A DNA stretch of 64,000 bases from JAXGMV01 sp040772085 (GCA_040772085.1 JAXGYU010000001.1:1736001-1800000), one strand, 5' to 3'. Shown: positions 8,401 to 17,576, counted from the first letter of the stretch. Notes: a model not told the origin generated them from the sequence alone. Translations and numbers: made by a program.

Positions 8401-8433
8401 AAGCATAGAGAGCCTCGCTGACCCTCTATGCTT
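8401..8433 (-). other. Hairpin between dnaK and dnaJ
   Basis: Inverted repeat AAGCATAGAG / CTCTATGCTT, 10-bp stem, in the ~100-base gap between the dnaK stop and the dnaJ start. It has no T-tract on the transcribed strand, so it is more likely an RNA-processing or stability element that sets the DnaK:DnaJ ratio than a full terminator (inference). Confidence 0.5.
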
Positions 8434-8466
8434 GAGCAAGCAGTTCATTTTATCGCAATTTCCAGT

Positions 8467-10374
8467 CTATCCATCGGCGCTCTTGAATTCACCTTCAACC
8501 ACGTCGTCGCCGTCATTGCTGTGCGGGGGCTCCGTGCCGGGTTGGCCCTCAGCCGGTGGCGTTTGCGCGTCAGGCTGCTGGTACATGCTGGCGCCGAGCT
8601 GCTGAATCTCCTGACCCAGTTCGTCGGTAGCCTTCTTGATGCCGGCCAGGTCTTCGGTGTTCATGATATCGCGCACGGCCTTGACCTTGTCCTCGATCTT
8701 CGACTTCACTTCTGCCGGCACCTTGTCGCCAAAGTCGCGCAGCGACTTCTCGGCAGTGTAGACAGCGTTATCTGCGTGGTTGCGGGCTTCGATCATTTCC
8801 TTGCGGCGCTCGTCGGCTTCCTTGTTGCTCTCGGCGTCACGGCGCATCTTTTCGATCTCGCTCTCGCTCAGACCGGAAGAGGCGGTGATGGTGATGTGCT
8901 GGCTGCGATTGGTGGCTTTATCCAAGGCGGTCACCTTGAGGATGCCGTTGGCGTCGATATCGAAGGTAACTTCAATCTGGGGCAGGCCGCGCGGCGCGGG
9001 GGGAATACCGTCCAGGTTGAACTGACCGAGCGATTTGTTGTCCGATGCCATCGGGCGCTCGCCCTGCAGGACATGGATCTGCACCTGGGTCTGATTATCA
9101 CCCGCGGTTGAAAAAACCTGACTTTTGCGGGTGGGGATGGTGGTGTTGCGTTCGATCAGCGGAGTGGCGACGCCGCCCAGCGTCTCGACTGACAGGGTCA
9201 GCGGGGTGACGTCGAGCAGCAGAATGTCCTTGACCTCGCCGCCCAGCACACCGGCCTGGATCGCCGCGCCGATAGCAACGACCTCATCCGGGTTGACGCC
9301 CTTGTGCGGGTCCTTGCCGAATTCCTTGCGGACGGCTTCCTGCACGGCGGGCATACGGGTCATGCCGCCGACAAGCACCACTTCATTAATATCAGAAGCT
9401 TTGAGGCTGGCATCATTCAGGGCGCGGCGCACGGGTTCGAGTGAGCGCTTGATCAGGTCCTCGGTCAACTGCTCGAGTTTGGCGCGTGTCAGGGTCATCA
9501 CCATATGCTTGGGACCGCTGGCATCTGCCGTGATGTAGGGCAGGTTGATTTCGGTCTGCATGGTGGTTGAGAGCTCGATCTTGGCTTTCTCGGAGGCTTC
9601 GCGCAGGCGCTGCAGGGATTGCTTGTCCTGGCGCAGGTCGATGCCGGTATCCTTCTTGAATTCAGCAATCAGATGATCCATGACACGCAGGTCAAAGTCA
9701 TCACCGCCGAGGAAGGTATCGCCGGAGGTTGAACGCACCTGGAACACGCCGTCACCGACTTCCAGGATGGAGATATCAAAGGTGCCGCCGCCCAGGTCAT
9801 AGACCGCGATGATCTCGTTAGCCTTCTTGTCGAGGCCGTATGCCAGCGAAGAGGCAGTAGGTTCATTGATGATACGCAGCACCTCGAGACCGGCGATCTT
9901 GCCGGCGTCTTTGGTGGCATTGCGCTGTGCGTCGTTGAAATAGGCCGGCACCGTAATGACAGCCTGCGTCACAGCTTCGCCGAGATAGGCTTCGGCATCC
10001 GCCTTGAGTTTGGAGAGGATCATGGCGGAGATTTCCGGCGGCGAATATTCCTTGCCGTCCAGCATGACGCGAACGTCACCGTTGGACGCCTTGGTGACCG
10101 TGTAGGGCACGCGGTCAACCGTGCGTTTCACTTCCGCGTCATCATACTTGCGGCCCATGAAGCGCTTGATCGAGAAAATTGTATTCTCGGAGTTGATGAT
10201 CGCCTGGTTGCGGGCGACGCGGCCGATCAGCCGCTCGTGATTCTTGTTGACCGCGACCACCGATGGCACCAGCCGCTCACCTTCAGCCGAAGGGATGACG
10301 ACCGGCTCACCGCCGCTCATGACTGCTACTACCGAATTTGTCGTGCCAAGATCAATACCAATGATTTTTCCCAT
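8467..10374 (-). CDS. dnaK: Chaperone protein DnaK (Hsp70)
   Basis: 635 residues, full length. It is the ATP-dependent Hsp70 chaperone for folding and stress recovery. The nucleotide-binding domain starts with MGKIIGIDLGTTNSVVAVM and includes AVITVPAYFNDAQRNATKDAG, IINEPTASSLAYG and VYDLGGGTFDISIL. The linker and substrate-binding domain start near LLLDVTPLTLSVETLGG. The C-terminus ends with VVEGEFKSADG, as in many bacterial DnaKs. It sits between grpE and dnaJ in the CIRCE-controlled operon, 13 bases after grpE. Confidence 0.98.
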   Translation of the reverse strand: MGKIIGIDLGTTNSVVAVMSGGEPVVIPSAEGERLVPSVVAVNKNHERLIGRVARNQAIINSENTIFSIKRFMGRKYDDAEVKRTVDRVPYTVTKASNGDVRVMLDGKEYSPPEISAMILSKLKADAEAYLGEAVTQAVITVPAYFNDAQRNATKDAGKIAGLEVLRIINEPTASSLAYGLDKKANEIIAVYDLGGGTFDISILEVGDGVFQVRSTSGDTFLGGDDFDLRVMDHLIAEFKKDTGIDLRQDKQSLQRLREASEKAKIELSTTMQTEINLPYITADASGPKHMVMTLTRAKLEQLTEDLIKRSLEPVRRALNDASLKASDINEVVLVGGMTRMPAVQEAVRKEFGKDPHKGVNPDEVVAIGAAIQAGVLGGEVKDILLLDVTPLTLSVETLGGVATPLIERNTTIPTRKSQVFSTAGDNQTQVQIHVLQGERPMASDNKSLGQFNLDGIPPAPRGLPQIEVTFDIDANGILKVTALDKATNRSQHITITASSGLSESEIEKMRRDAESNKEADERRKEMIEARNHADNAVYTAEKSLRDFGDKVPAEVKSKIEDKVKAVRDIMNTEDLAGIKKATDELGQEIQQLGASMYQQPDAQTPPAEGQPGTEPPHSNDGDDVVEGEFKSADG

Positions 10375-10387
10375 GTAAACCTTCCTC

Positions 10388-10960
10388 CTATTGAGCTACG
10401 CGGACCATGGCCGGTCGGACGACCCGGTCGCCAAGTTTGTAACCTTGTTGAATGACTTCAATAATTTCGTGGCTGCCGAATTTATCGCTCGGCTCGAATG
10501 TGATCGCTTCATGAACATTGGGGTCAAAGGCGTCGCCCGGGTTCGCCACCGGAATCAAATTCTCGCCGTCAAGCAGATTCTTCAGCTTGCGGGCGATCAG
10601 CGCCACGCCTTCAGCCCAGGCGCCATCAACACCTTCGGTCGGGCGATTCCTGAGCGCCAGCTCCATGTCATCCTGAATGCTGAGATACTTCTTCAGGATA
10701 TCGACGCGCATACCCAGCTCACGCTGTTCCTCAAAGCGGGCTTGTTGCTTTTTGTAGTTCGCAAAATCAGCCTGGCTGCGCTGCAGTGACTCGAGTGTCT
10801 CATCAGCCTTCTTGTTCGCCTCGTCCAGTTCACCAACCAGGATGGTGATCACTTCCTGCAGCTTGACAGGATCCTGATCCGTCTCAAGCCCCGCGGTTTC
10901 TTCGATTTCAGGTTCATCCTGATGTTTGTGTGCATGCTTCTTTTTGTCTTCTGCCATCAT
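10388..10960 (-). CDS. grpE: Nucleotide exchange factor GrpE
   Basis: 190 residues. It releases ADP from DnaK. After a charged, disordered N-terminus (DKKKHAHKHQDEPEIEE) comes the long coiled coil (KLQEVITILVGELDEANKK...), with the GrpE core LQRSQADFANYKKQ, the four-helix segment, and the beta-wing motif with FDPNVHEAI and GYKLGDRVVRPAMVRVAQ at the C-terminus. Two ATGs in a row (10960, 10957) follow AGGAG; the first is reported. It lies between hrcA and dnaK. Confidence 0.95.
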   Translation of the reverse strand: MMAEDKKKHAHKHQDEPEIEETAGLETDQDPVKLQEVITILVGELDEANKKADETLESLQRSQADFANYKKQQARFEEQRELGMRVDILKKYLSIQDDMELALRNRPTEGVDGAWAEGVALIARKLKNLLDGENLIPVANPGDAFDPNVHEAITFEPSDKFGSHEIIEVIQQGYKLGDRVVRPAMVRVAQ

Positions 10961-10982
10961 CCCATCCTCTCCTGCGGAGATG

Positions 10983-12020
10983 TTAGTTATCGTAAGTCAG
11001 TGATTCGGTCACGAGTTCGCTCAGCAATTCCGAGACGTAGCGGACCGTAGAAATTGTCTTGCCATATTCCATGCGCATCGGGCCAAGCACGCCAAGCGTG
11101 CCTGTTGCCAGACCGGGGACGCCGTAACGCGAGAGCACGATCGAGCACTGGCGCAATTCGTCCAGGTTGCCTTCGCCGCCGATCAGCACCTGCACGGTAT
11201 TGACCGTGTTGGGCTGCAGCAGTTCCGCCAGCAGCAACTGCAGGGTGGAGCGTTCCTCCAGGATACGCAGCGCGCCGCGGGCTTCCTCCGGCGTAAATTC
11301 GGGCTCGGTGAAGACGTTGCTCAGACCGTCCAGGTAAAGCTCACCTGAGCGGCGTGCCTGCGAGAAACTCATCTCTTCGCTGATCCAGCCGTAGAGGTCC
11401 TGCAGCAAACCGGTCGCGCCCTGTTGCAGCGCGAGCGCCGTATCGCTGCCGCTACCTGCCATCGCCTGCGTGGCAGTTTCTGCCGCCTGCGAGAGCGCTT
11501 CCTGCGTGACCGGCTCGGAGAGCGTGATCATGCGCTGGCGGATGTCGCCGCCCATCAGCACCAGCACCATCAGCAGTTGCCGGCCATGGGTCGAGATCAG
11601 CTCGACGTGTTTGAAGAGCGTCTTCTCGGCTTGCGGCGCGGTGATCAGCGAGGTGGCTTGCGAGTGTTTGGCGAGCAGCGAGACTGCCAGGCGCATCCAT
11701 TGCTCAACGTCCTGCTTCATCTGATAGAACTGATGGCTGATCGTCTTCTGGGTTGCGGTGGGCAGGTCGGTCTTTTGCAGCAGGTTGCCGACGAAAAAGC
11801 GGTAACCGCTTTCAGTTGGAATGCGGCCGGCGGAGGTGTGCGGCTGGCGTAGGTAGCCCATTTCGGTCAGCGCGCTGAGTTCATTGCGCACCGTCGCCGA
11901 GCTGAGCTCGAGATTGTATATATCAACCAGAGATTTTGACCCGATGGGCGTCGCCTCACGGGTAAATTCGTGGATGATCAGGGTCAGCAGCAGCTTTTGT
12001 CTCTCGGTCAGTTCGGTCAT
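10983..12020 (-). CDS. hrcA: Heat-inducible transcription repressor HrcA
   Basis: 345 residues. It represses the dnaK operon by binding CIRCE. The N-terminal winged helix shows LTERQKLLLTLIIHEFTREATPIGSKSLVD (seen as LTERQKLLLTLI then PIGSKSLVDIYNLE) and LSSATVRNELSALTEMGYL, followed by the family motifs HTSAGRIPTESGYRFFV and, near the C-terminus, GPMRMEYGKTISTVRYVSELLSEL in shortened form (GPMRMEYGKTISTVRYVS). ATG 12020 is preferred over GTG 12026 because AAGGTG lies just upstream of the ATG. It is the first gene after a perfect CIRCE, so it is autoregulated. Confidence 0.96.
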   Translation of the reverse strand: MTELTERQKLLLTLIIHEFTREATPIGSKSLVDIYNLELSSATVRNELSALTEMGYLRQPHTSAGRIPTESGYRFFVGNLLQKTDLPTATQKTISHQFYQMKQDVEQWMRLAVSLLAKHSQATSLITAPQAEKTLFKHVELISTHGRQLLMVLVLMGGDIRQRMITLSEPVTQEALSQAAETATQAMAGSGSDTALALQQGATGLLQDLYGWISEEMSFSQARRSGELYLDGLSNVFTEPEFTPEEARGALRILEERSTLQLLLAELLQPNTVNTVQVLIGGEGNLDELRQCSIVLSRYGVPGLATGTLGVLGPMRMEYGKTISTVRYVSELLSELVTESLTYDN

Positions 12021-12029
12021 TTTCACCTT

Positions 12030-12056
12030 TTAGCACTCTCAAGGGTAGAGTGCTAA
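12030..12056 (-). promoter_or_regulatory. CIRCE operator (HrcA binding site)
   Basis: TTAGCACTC, nine bases, GAGTGCTAA: a perfect match to the CIRCE consensus with 9-9-9 spacing. It lies between the promoter and hrcA, 9 bases before the start codon, as expected for HrcA repression of the operon. Confidence 0.97.
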
Positions 12057-12069
12057 TCGTCCGGCGTTA

Positions 12070-12098
12070 ATGATAACACCCGCCTAATGACACGTCAA
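12070..12098 (-). promoter_or_regulatory. Vegetative promoter of the heat-shock operon
   Basis: On the minus strand TTGACG (12098-12093), a 17-base spacer, and TATCAT (12075-12070). The predicted start site falls just before CIRCE, so bound HrcA would block initiation. Confidence 0.8.
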
Positions 12099-12195
12099 TA
12101 AAGGGGGAAAAACTCTGATAAATTGTTAATACTCGTCAGTTTGTTGCATTTTTGAAAAGAATAGCTATCATATGTGAAAAACGGAGAGAAACTGG

Positions 12196-12603
12196 ATGAC
12201 CACCGAGCTTTTTAAGAAATTGAACCTGAAAGACCAGAAGGAACTGGTAATTCTGAACGCCCCGCCAGAGTTTGAGCCGGAACTGACCGCGCTGAGCGGG
12301 CTGGAGATCCGCCGTCAGCTTAAAGCGGGCAAGCCGGTTGATTTTCTGCTGACCTTCCAGACCCGAAAGGCTGACGTGGAGGCACTGCTGCCAAAACTGG
12401 CCGAAGCCGCCAGGGGTGACGCGGTACTGTGGCTGGTTTATCCCAAGGGGACATCGAAGAAATATACCTGTGATTTCAACCGTGATTCAATCTGGCCGCT
12501 GTTCGAGCCAGTCGGCTTTCTGCCGGTACGCATGATATCGATTGACGAGAACTGGTCCGCGTTTCGTTTCCGCCGGCAGGAATACGTCAAGACAAAGGGA
12601 TAA
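12196..12603 (+). CDS. DUF3052-like small protein
   Basis: 135 residues, cytoplasmic, no signal peptide or membrane segment. The pattern LVILNAPPEFEPELTAL, then VDFLLTFQTRKADVEALLPKL, then AVLWLVYPKGTSKKYTCDF and IDENWSAFRFRRQE follows the layout I know for DUF3052 proteins (VALVGAPEGF ... LWVAWPK ... VDETWSGLRF). The function of that family is not known. GGAGAG precedes the ATG. It is transcribed divergently from hrcA and lies 41 bases before the GyrI-like gene, so the two may form an operon. Confidence 0.65.
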   Translation: MTTELFKKLNLKDQKELVILNAPPEFEPELTALSGLEIRRQLKAGKPVDFLLTFQTRKADVEALLPKLAEAARGDAVLWLVYPKGTSKKYTCDFNRDSIWPLFEPVGFLPVRMISIDENWSAFRFRRQEYVKTKG

Positions 12604-12644
12604 ATGCACTTCTCTGATTCACCAGGCACCATGGAGGGTAAAAC

Positions 12645-13175
12645 ATGTCTCACATCTCGGTCATATTCACACAGATCGTCGAACGGCCAGCGAGGAAACT
12701 GATCCTGAAACGCAGCAAGGCAGCCGGTGATTACTTGGCTTATGTTGAGGAGGTCGGCTGCGGAGAACATGACAGCTCGGCGGTGTGGGACGTGATCAGT
12801 GAAATCAAGGAAGCCTTGTATGAGCCGGTCGGACTGTGGCTGCCTGAGAACCTGCGGCCGGAGGGGACGGGCGTTTATGCCCATGGCGTTGAGGTGCCGG
12901 TTGATTTCAACTGCGACGTGCCGGCAGGTTATGATGTCATCGATTTGCCTCCCTGCAAGATGCTGGTGTTCCAGGGCGAACCGTATGATGACGCGGTCTT
13001 TGATCAGGCGGTCGGCGAATGCATGCGCCATATCGGCTTGTTTAATCCTGAGATCTATGGGTATCAGTACGCGCCTGAACTCGCGCCGCGGATGCAGCTC
13101 GCGCCGCTGGGCTGGCGCGGGTATATCGAAATGCATCCGGTGAAAGAAGTCAAGCCGGGCAGCACATTCTGGTAA
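12645..13175 (+). CDS. GyrI-like / AraC-type effector-binding domain protein
   Basis: 176 residues forming a single stand-alone GyrI-like small-molecule-binding domain. The N-terminal strand HISVIFTQIVERPARKLILKRS, seen in parts (ISVIFTQIVERPARKLIL), and the PAGYDVIDLPPCKMLVFQGEPY motif match this fold, in which a cleft binds hydrophobic effectors. There is no DNA-binding domain. GGAGGG precedes the ATG. Related single-domain proteins act as drug-binding or gyrase-inhibiting proteins, or hydrolyse ligands; which applies here cannot be told. Confidence 0.7.
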   Translation: MSHISVIFTQIVERPARKLILKRSKAAGDYLAYVEEVGCGEHDSSAVWDVISEIKEALYEPVGLWLPENLRPEGTGVYAHGVEVPVDFNCDVPAGYDVIDLPPCKMLVFQGEPYDDAVFDQAVGECMRHIGLFNPEIYGYQYAPELAPRMQLAPLGWRGYIEMHPVKEVKPGSTFW

Positions 13176-13217
13176 TTCCCTGCAAGCTCGCGAAATGCGC
13201 TTGCCGGCTTATGCTTT

Positions 13218-13262
13218 ATGCCCTCCATGCCGAAGGTACCCGCGTATTTAGCGGGTATTCAG
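13218..13262 (+). repeat. 45-bp intergenic direct repeat, copy 1
   Basis: This 45-base element recurs at 13401-13445 with one mismatch. It contains the hairpin TACCCGC / GCGGGTA. It opens a larger module that continues with paired GCCGGC blocks and ends in CCCCTCTCATGGGAG (to about 13356). The whole gap 13176-13673 holds no credible gene; it is made of these modules plus the terminator of the next gene. Confidence 0.8.
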
Positions 13263-13400
13263 CTTTGGGGCCTGTTAATAAGAACTGTGAATACGCTGGC
13301 ATAACCCCTCAGCCGGCTCGAAAGAGCGCTCGCCGGCAGCTCCCCTCTCATGGGAGCCAAAGTCACTTGCGATGATAGGCTTGTCGAAGACCAGAGGTCA

Positions 13401-13445
13401 ATGCCCTCCATGCCGAAGGTACCCGCGTATTTCGCGGGTATTCAG
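13401..13445 (+). repeat. 45-bp intergenic direct repeat, copy 2
   Basis: Second copy of the 45-base element, 183 bases after the first. It is again followed by two GCCGGC blocks and by CCCCTCTCATGGGGG near 13534-13548. A third, partial end (ATCTCTCATGGGAGG) occurs near 13593-13607. This indicates a tandemly repeated module with conserved ends and a variable middle. Confidence 0.8.
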
Positions 13446-13615
13446 GGAGGGTGGCCGAAGGCCGGGAGGGTTCGGTTTTGCGGACTGTTAAACCCCCCTG
13501 CCGGCTCGCGTTGGCCACGCTGGCCGGCTTTCCCCCCTCTCATGGGGGACAAAACCATAACGGCTCACGAACTAACCGCTACTGAGCAGATTCCCATCTC
13601 TCATGGGAGGCAATA

Positions 13616-13654
13616 AAATAAAAAAACACCTGGCTGCCACTGGCAGCCAGGTGT
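13616..13654 (-). terminator. Terminator of the orphan solute-binding gene
   Basis: A 13-bp perfect stem ACACCTGGCTGCC / GGCAGCCAGGTGT (13626-13638, 13642-13654) with a 3-base loop. It is followed on the minus strand by a run of seven T, about 20 bases past the stop codon. Confidence 0.88.
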
Positions 13655-13673
13655 CACCTCAACGAAACGAAAT

Positions 13674-15392
13674 CTATTTGACTGGTACAGCATCGCCGAA
13701 GAAGGGCGTGCCGGACTTGTCGAAGATCACGCCTTCGAACTTATCCTTGCGGAAAGCATAATAGCGTTTCTCGGCCAACAGCGGAATCAACGGGTGGTAT
13801 TCGGTCACGTGCTTCATGACATCGATAGCCTTTTCCTTGCGCATCTCAGGATCCATGGTGGATTCCATGATGTCAATCAGGTTGTCGATCTCGGGGCTGT
13901 TATAAGCCACACGGTTCGAAGCGCCGATACGATTGGACTTGAACAGGTATCCGAAGATAGTGCAGTCGGAGAGACCGTAGTTCCAGAAGATCATGTCATG
14001 GGTCTTCTCTTTGGTCTTGTCCATCACAGTCTGGCTGTCCATGGATTCCAGCTCAACGTTTAAGCCAACATCCATGAGCTGTGACTGCAGCGTTTCGCTG
14101 ATCAGTTTGTTGACTGTGTTCTCGGAGAATTGCAGCTTGAGCAGCATCGGCTGACCTGCTTTGTCCTCACGCACACCATCACCATTGACATCCTTGTAGC
14201 CGGCGTCATCGAGCGCCTTCAGCGCCATTTCGGTATCGAAGGGTTCTTCTTGTGATACCTGGGCATCATATTCCTCGCTCCAGCCGAACACGGAGGGTGA
14301 GAGCGGTGTCCAGACGGGCATGGCTTCGCCTTCATAACCCACGGCGATCAGCTCGTCGCGGTCGATGGCGTAAGACAAGGCTTTGCGCAGCTTGGGATCA
14401 TCATAAGGGGCTTTGCTGGTATTGAAACCCAGATAACGGATACCGCTCTGGATAGTTTGGAAGAGCTGCAGATTGGGATTGGCTTTGGCCTTCTCAACCA
14501 TCTGGGAAGGAACGGCTGCCACATCAACCTCACCGGTCTCGAGCTGGGCATAAATCACTTCACCGGAGAGTTTGAACTTAGCCATGAATTCATCGATCTG
14601 TGAGGGACCGGTGTTCTTGATGAAATCAGGGTACCACTTGAAGTCAGGGTTCCTGGTGTACAGCACAGACACGTCGGGGATGATTTCCTTGACGATGAAC
14701 TGCCCGGAGCCAACTGGCTCAAGCGCGAATTTGTCGGCACCCAGCTTCTTGTAGGCTTCCGCAGAGGGGAACATCATCTGCGACATCCAGTAGAAGAATG
14801 GCGCGTACGGCGTCTTGAGTTTGATGTCGAGTGTGTAATCATCCACCTTGATGACATCATCGACGACATCGACCATCCAGCCGCCAAACGATGACGCGGT
14901 AGCTGGATCGCGGTAAACGTCGAGGTCATATTTGATGGCATCAGCGTTGACAGGGGTACCATCGGTGAACATGGCATCTTCGCGCAGGTTAATGGTGATG
15001 GTCAGATTGTCATCACTGATCTTCCAGTCCTTCGCGAGAACGCCGTGGTATTCCTTGAACTCAGGGTCGAGAATGAACAGCGGATCATAAACCATATAGA
15101 CCTGAACGTATTGTGATGATGACTGGAATACGTCGAAGGTGTAATAGGAATCAGTTTCGCCATAGACGATCCTGCTTGGCGCAGATGCAGCGGGTGCTTC
15201 CGTGGCTGCTGGTGCTTCAGTTGCTGCCGGCGCTTCGGTCGCGGCAGGGGCTTCCGTTGCAGCGGGAGCCTCAGTAGCGGCTGGAGCCTCGGTTGCTGCC
15301 GGAGCAGGCGTGGCCGCAGGCGCGCAAGCTGCCAGGACCATGCTGGTCGCGATCAGCAGGGACAATAAGATTGAAACTCTTTTGTACGACAT
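13674..15392 (-). CDS. Peptide-type ABC solute-binding lipoprotein (family 5), normal domain order, orphan
   Basis: 572 residues. The signal peptide ends in lipobox LAAC, then comes a linker of about six ATEAPA units. The folded domain runs in the normal order: RIVYGETDSYYTFDVFQSS, LAKDWKISDDNLTITINLR, FTDGTPVNADAIKYDLD, GSGQFIVKEI, IRYLGFNTSKAPYDDPKLR, KALSYAIDRDELI and KALDDAGYKDVNGDGVRED. It should capture peptides or another solute at the cell surface. AGGAGG precedes the ATG with a 6-base spacer. No permease or ATPase gene is adjacent, so it either uses a shared transporter or has a sensory role. It serves as an in-window reference for the permuted paralogues. Confidence 0.93.
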   Translation of the reverse strand: MSYKRVSILLSLLIATSMVLAACAPAATPAPAATEAPAATEAPAATEAPAATEAPAATEAPAATEAPAASAPSRIVYGETDSYYTFDVFQSSSQYVQVYMVYDPLFILDPEFKEYHGVLAKDWKISDDNLTITINLREDAMFTDGTPVNADAIKYDLDVYRDPATASSFGGWMVDVVDDVIKVDDYTLDIKLKTPYAPFFYWMSQMMFPSAEAYKKLGADKFALEPVGSGQFIVKEIIPDVSVLYTRNPDFKWYPDFIKNTGPSQIDEFMAKFKLSGEVIYAQLETGEVDVAAVPSQMVEKAKANPNLQLFQTIQSGIRYLGFNTSKAPYDDPKLRKALSYAIDRDELIAVGYEGEAMPVWTPLSPSVFGWSEEYDAQVSQEEPFDTEMALKALDDAGYKDVNGDGVREDKAGQPMLLKLQFSENTVNKLISETLQSQLMDVGLNVELESMDSQTVMDKTKEKTHDMIFWNYGLSDCTIFGYLFKSNRIGASNRVAYNSPEIDNLIDIMESTMDPEMRKEKAIDVMKHVTEYHPLIPLLAEKRYYAFRKDKFEGVIFDKSGTPFFGDAVPVK

Positions 15393-15924
15393 TCTTCCTC
15401 CTTGTGTTGTATGTTGACCGTGCGTTTAATTGGGAGACTGAGGGACTTCAGTCAGGAGGTTACAAACTCTCATTTCCCCGCCTGTCTGAGACACAAACAA
15501 CCGGATCCCCGGTTGCTGTGTTGGAAAAGTACTGTTTTATAAAGCGTCTTGATTGTTGAACAGCCTTGGAGAGGTGACGCCCGGGATGCAGAAGCTGTCC
15601 AGAGTGGTGCATTGATGAAGCTACATTGTTAACTCGAATCATAACGATATATGATATTTCTGTCATGTGACACACGTCATTCACATGGGTGAGTAACTGC
15701 ACGAGAAATAATATTCAGCGTAAAGATTCAGGGTACACTTGAATAGTATTAATAATCAGTCATAGAACTATAACCTATCTGTGATAGAATCCTGTCCATG
15801 CGCGAGAATCAAAAAAGCTGTTGCTATTCGTAAAAATACCTCAAAAATGTTGTAAAAATTCATCCATCGAATGAATATTCTGTACACTAGAGAGGCTATA
15901 ATCGACCTGACGGATTAGAACAAA
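15393..15924 (+). other. Divergent intergenic region, 532 bases, no gene seen
   Basis: No credible ORF in either direction. It contains an inverted repeat CAACCGG / CCGGTTG with a 4-base loop at 15498-15515, upstream of the minus-strand binding-protein gene. It also has a TATAAT box at 15897-15902 that could be the -10 of the diguanylate cyclase gene, although no good -35 box is spaced correctly. The second half is AT-rich compared with its surroundings. Confidence 0.5.
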
Positions 15925-17544
15925 TTGGACCAATATTTATTCTTTGTCATCATGACGCTAGTCTGTTTGGTAATCTGCGTCATTTCCCTCTTCAAACTGG
16001 CAACCCACCGGCAGGGCCCGGTGCTGATCGGGCTGAAATCGATCATTGTCTGGCTGATGCTGCTGCTGGTCTCATCCTTACTGGCGCTGGTCACTGACGA
16101 CCACGGGTCGACCAGGCTCTTTCAAATCATCACCTATGGTCTGCATGGCAGTTTTACGCCGCTGGTGCTCTTCACGGCTCAAAGGTACAACCAGGCGCAA
16201 TACGACTGGGTGCGAAAATATTTCGCTATGTTTTACATCATTCCCGCAATTTCCCTTTTCCTGGTGGCCTATCAGCCCACCAGCTATCTGATCTGGTCTT
16301 CCGTTTCCTTTACTGATGTCTCGGTCGGAACGTTCATGCAGCCGCGCTTCGGGCGCCTGTTCTGGTGGGTGTATGCCTATAACTACGCCTTGATGGTTCT
16401 GGCGTATTCCATCGTCAGTTCGAAATATCTGGCGAGCGGCAAGTTATACGGCAAGCATTTGCTGGTCGTCTTCGCCGGGCTGACCATTGCCGCGCTGGGC
16501 AACATCGCCTACTCCTTTAAGCTGATCCCTGGCTTGAGACAGGATTTCACCGCCATCACCATGGTTCTGGGCAGCGCCATCTTCGTTTTCACAACCTTGC
16601 GTACCAATGTGGTTGATCTGGTGCCGATAGCACGTGAAGTCGTCTTTGACCATATGAATGAAGGTTTCATCGTTCTCAACCGCAGGGGTTTGGTTGTCGA
16701 TTACAACCGACCGGTCAGCAGTCTGCTGCGTACGGAAGAAAATTTTATTGGCCAGCCGCTCGATGTCTTCATCCCCGAGCTGGTCAACTGGGAATCCCAT
16801 CTGGAAAACGATCGCTCATACGAAATTGAGCTGGTCCGAGATGATTCCCGCACCATTGAAGTCTCGCGCGAGAACCTCTTATCTGCCGGCACAGAAAATA
16901 TCGGCACGCTGATTACGCTGCGCGACATTACTGAAATGGCGAAGCTGCGTAAGGACCTCGAGATCCTTGCCATTTCGGATCCGCTGACCAACCTCTCCAA
17001 CCGGCGTTATTTCCTGCAGCAGGGAGAGCTGGCGGTGGCGCAGGCTAACCGCCATATGTTGCAACTCTCGCTGTTAATGCTCGACATCGACCACTTCAAG
17101 CAGGTCAATGACACTTATGGTCACAAGGTGGGTGATGAGATTCTGGTTGCCGTCACCCAGGAGATTTCGAAAAGCATCCGCATCGTTGATACCTTCAGCC
17201 GCTTCGGCGGTGAAGAATTCATGATTTTGCTGCCTTTCACCGCCAAAGATGAAGCCATCCACACTGCCGGCAGAATTCTGAGAATTGTCCATGACACGCA
17301 GTTTGTTACCAGCGCCGGCTTATTGCATATCAAGCTCAGCCTGGGCGTCTCGACCTTTGCCGCTGGCGCTGATGACGACCTTGACGCGCTGATCAACCGG
17401 GCTGACAACGGGCTGTACTTCGCGAAGCACAATGGCCGAAACCGCTTATGCTTCTATGATGATCTGACTGATCCGGCTGTGGTCGAGTGTGTGACTTACG
17501 ACGACATCACGCGGACAGCATCTGTCGAGCAGGAGTCCGCCTGA
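15925..17544 (+). CDS. Membrane diguanylate cyclase: 7TM sensor - PAS - GGDEF
   Basis: 539 residues. The N-terminal ~220 residues form about seven membrane helices of the type seen before histidine kinases and GGDEF proteins. A PAS-like segment (FDHMNEGFIVLNRRGLVVDYN) follows to ~residue 335, then the GGDEF domain (DPLTNLSNRRYF ... MLDIDHFKQVNDTYGH). The active site GGEEF is at 428-432, and RIVD at 419-422 fits the inhibitory I-site. It should make cyclic di-GMP with product inhibition. The start is TTG at 15925; the ribosome site is weak, and ATG at 15952 is possible. The stimulus sensed is unknown. Confidence 0.88.
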   Translation: MDQYLFFVIMTLVCLVICVISLFKLATHRQGPVLIGLKSIIVWLMLLLVSSLLALVTDDHGSTRLFQIITYGLHGSFTPLVLFTAQRYNQAQYDWVRKYFAMFYIIPAISLFLVAYQPTSYLIWSSVSFTDVSVGTFMQPRFGRLFWWVYAYNYALMVLAYSIVSSKYLASGKLYGKHLLVVFAGLTIAALGNIAYSFKLIPGLRQDFTAITMVLGSAIFVFTTLRTNVVDLVPIAREVVFDHMNEGFIVLNRRGLVVDYNRPVSSLLRTEENFIGQPLDVFIPELVNWESHLENDRSYEIELVRDDSRTIEVSRENLLSAGTENIGTLITLRDITEMAKLRKDLEILAISDPLTNLSNRRYFLQQGELAVAQANRHMLQLSLLMLDIDHFKQVNDTYGHKVGDEILVAVTQEISKSIRIVDTFSRFGGEEFMILLPFTAKDEAIHTAGRILRIVHDTQFVTSAGLLHIKLSLGVSTFAAGADDDLDALINRADNGLYFAKHNGRNRLCFYDDLTDPAVVECVTYDDITRTASVEQESA

Positions 17545-17550
17545 TCAGGC

Positions 17551-17576
17551 ATAAAAGCCATTAGAGTGGCTTTTAT
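17551..17576 (+). other. Hairpin after the diguanylate cyclase gene
   Basis: Perfect 10-bp inverted repeat ATAAAAGCCA / TGGCTTTTAT with a 6-base loop, beginning 6 bases past the stop. There is no T-tract, so termination would be weak. Its right arm overlaps the predicted -35 box of pstS. Confidence 0.55.

Noticed and set aside
13218..13612. Possible CRISPR array
   Set aside because: Only two 45-base copies 183 bases apart, with conserved material between them and no cas genes.
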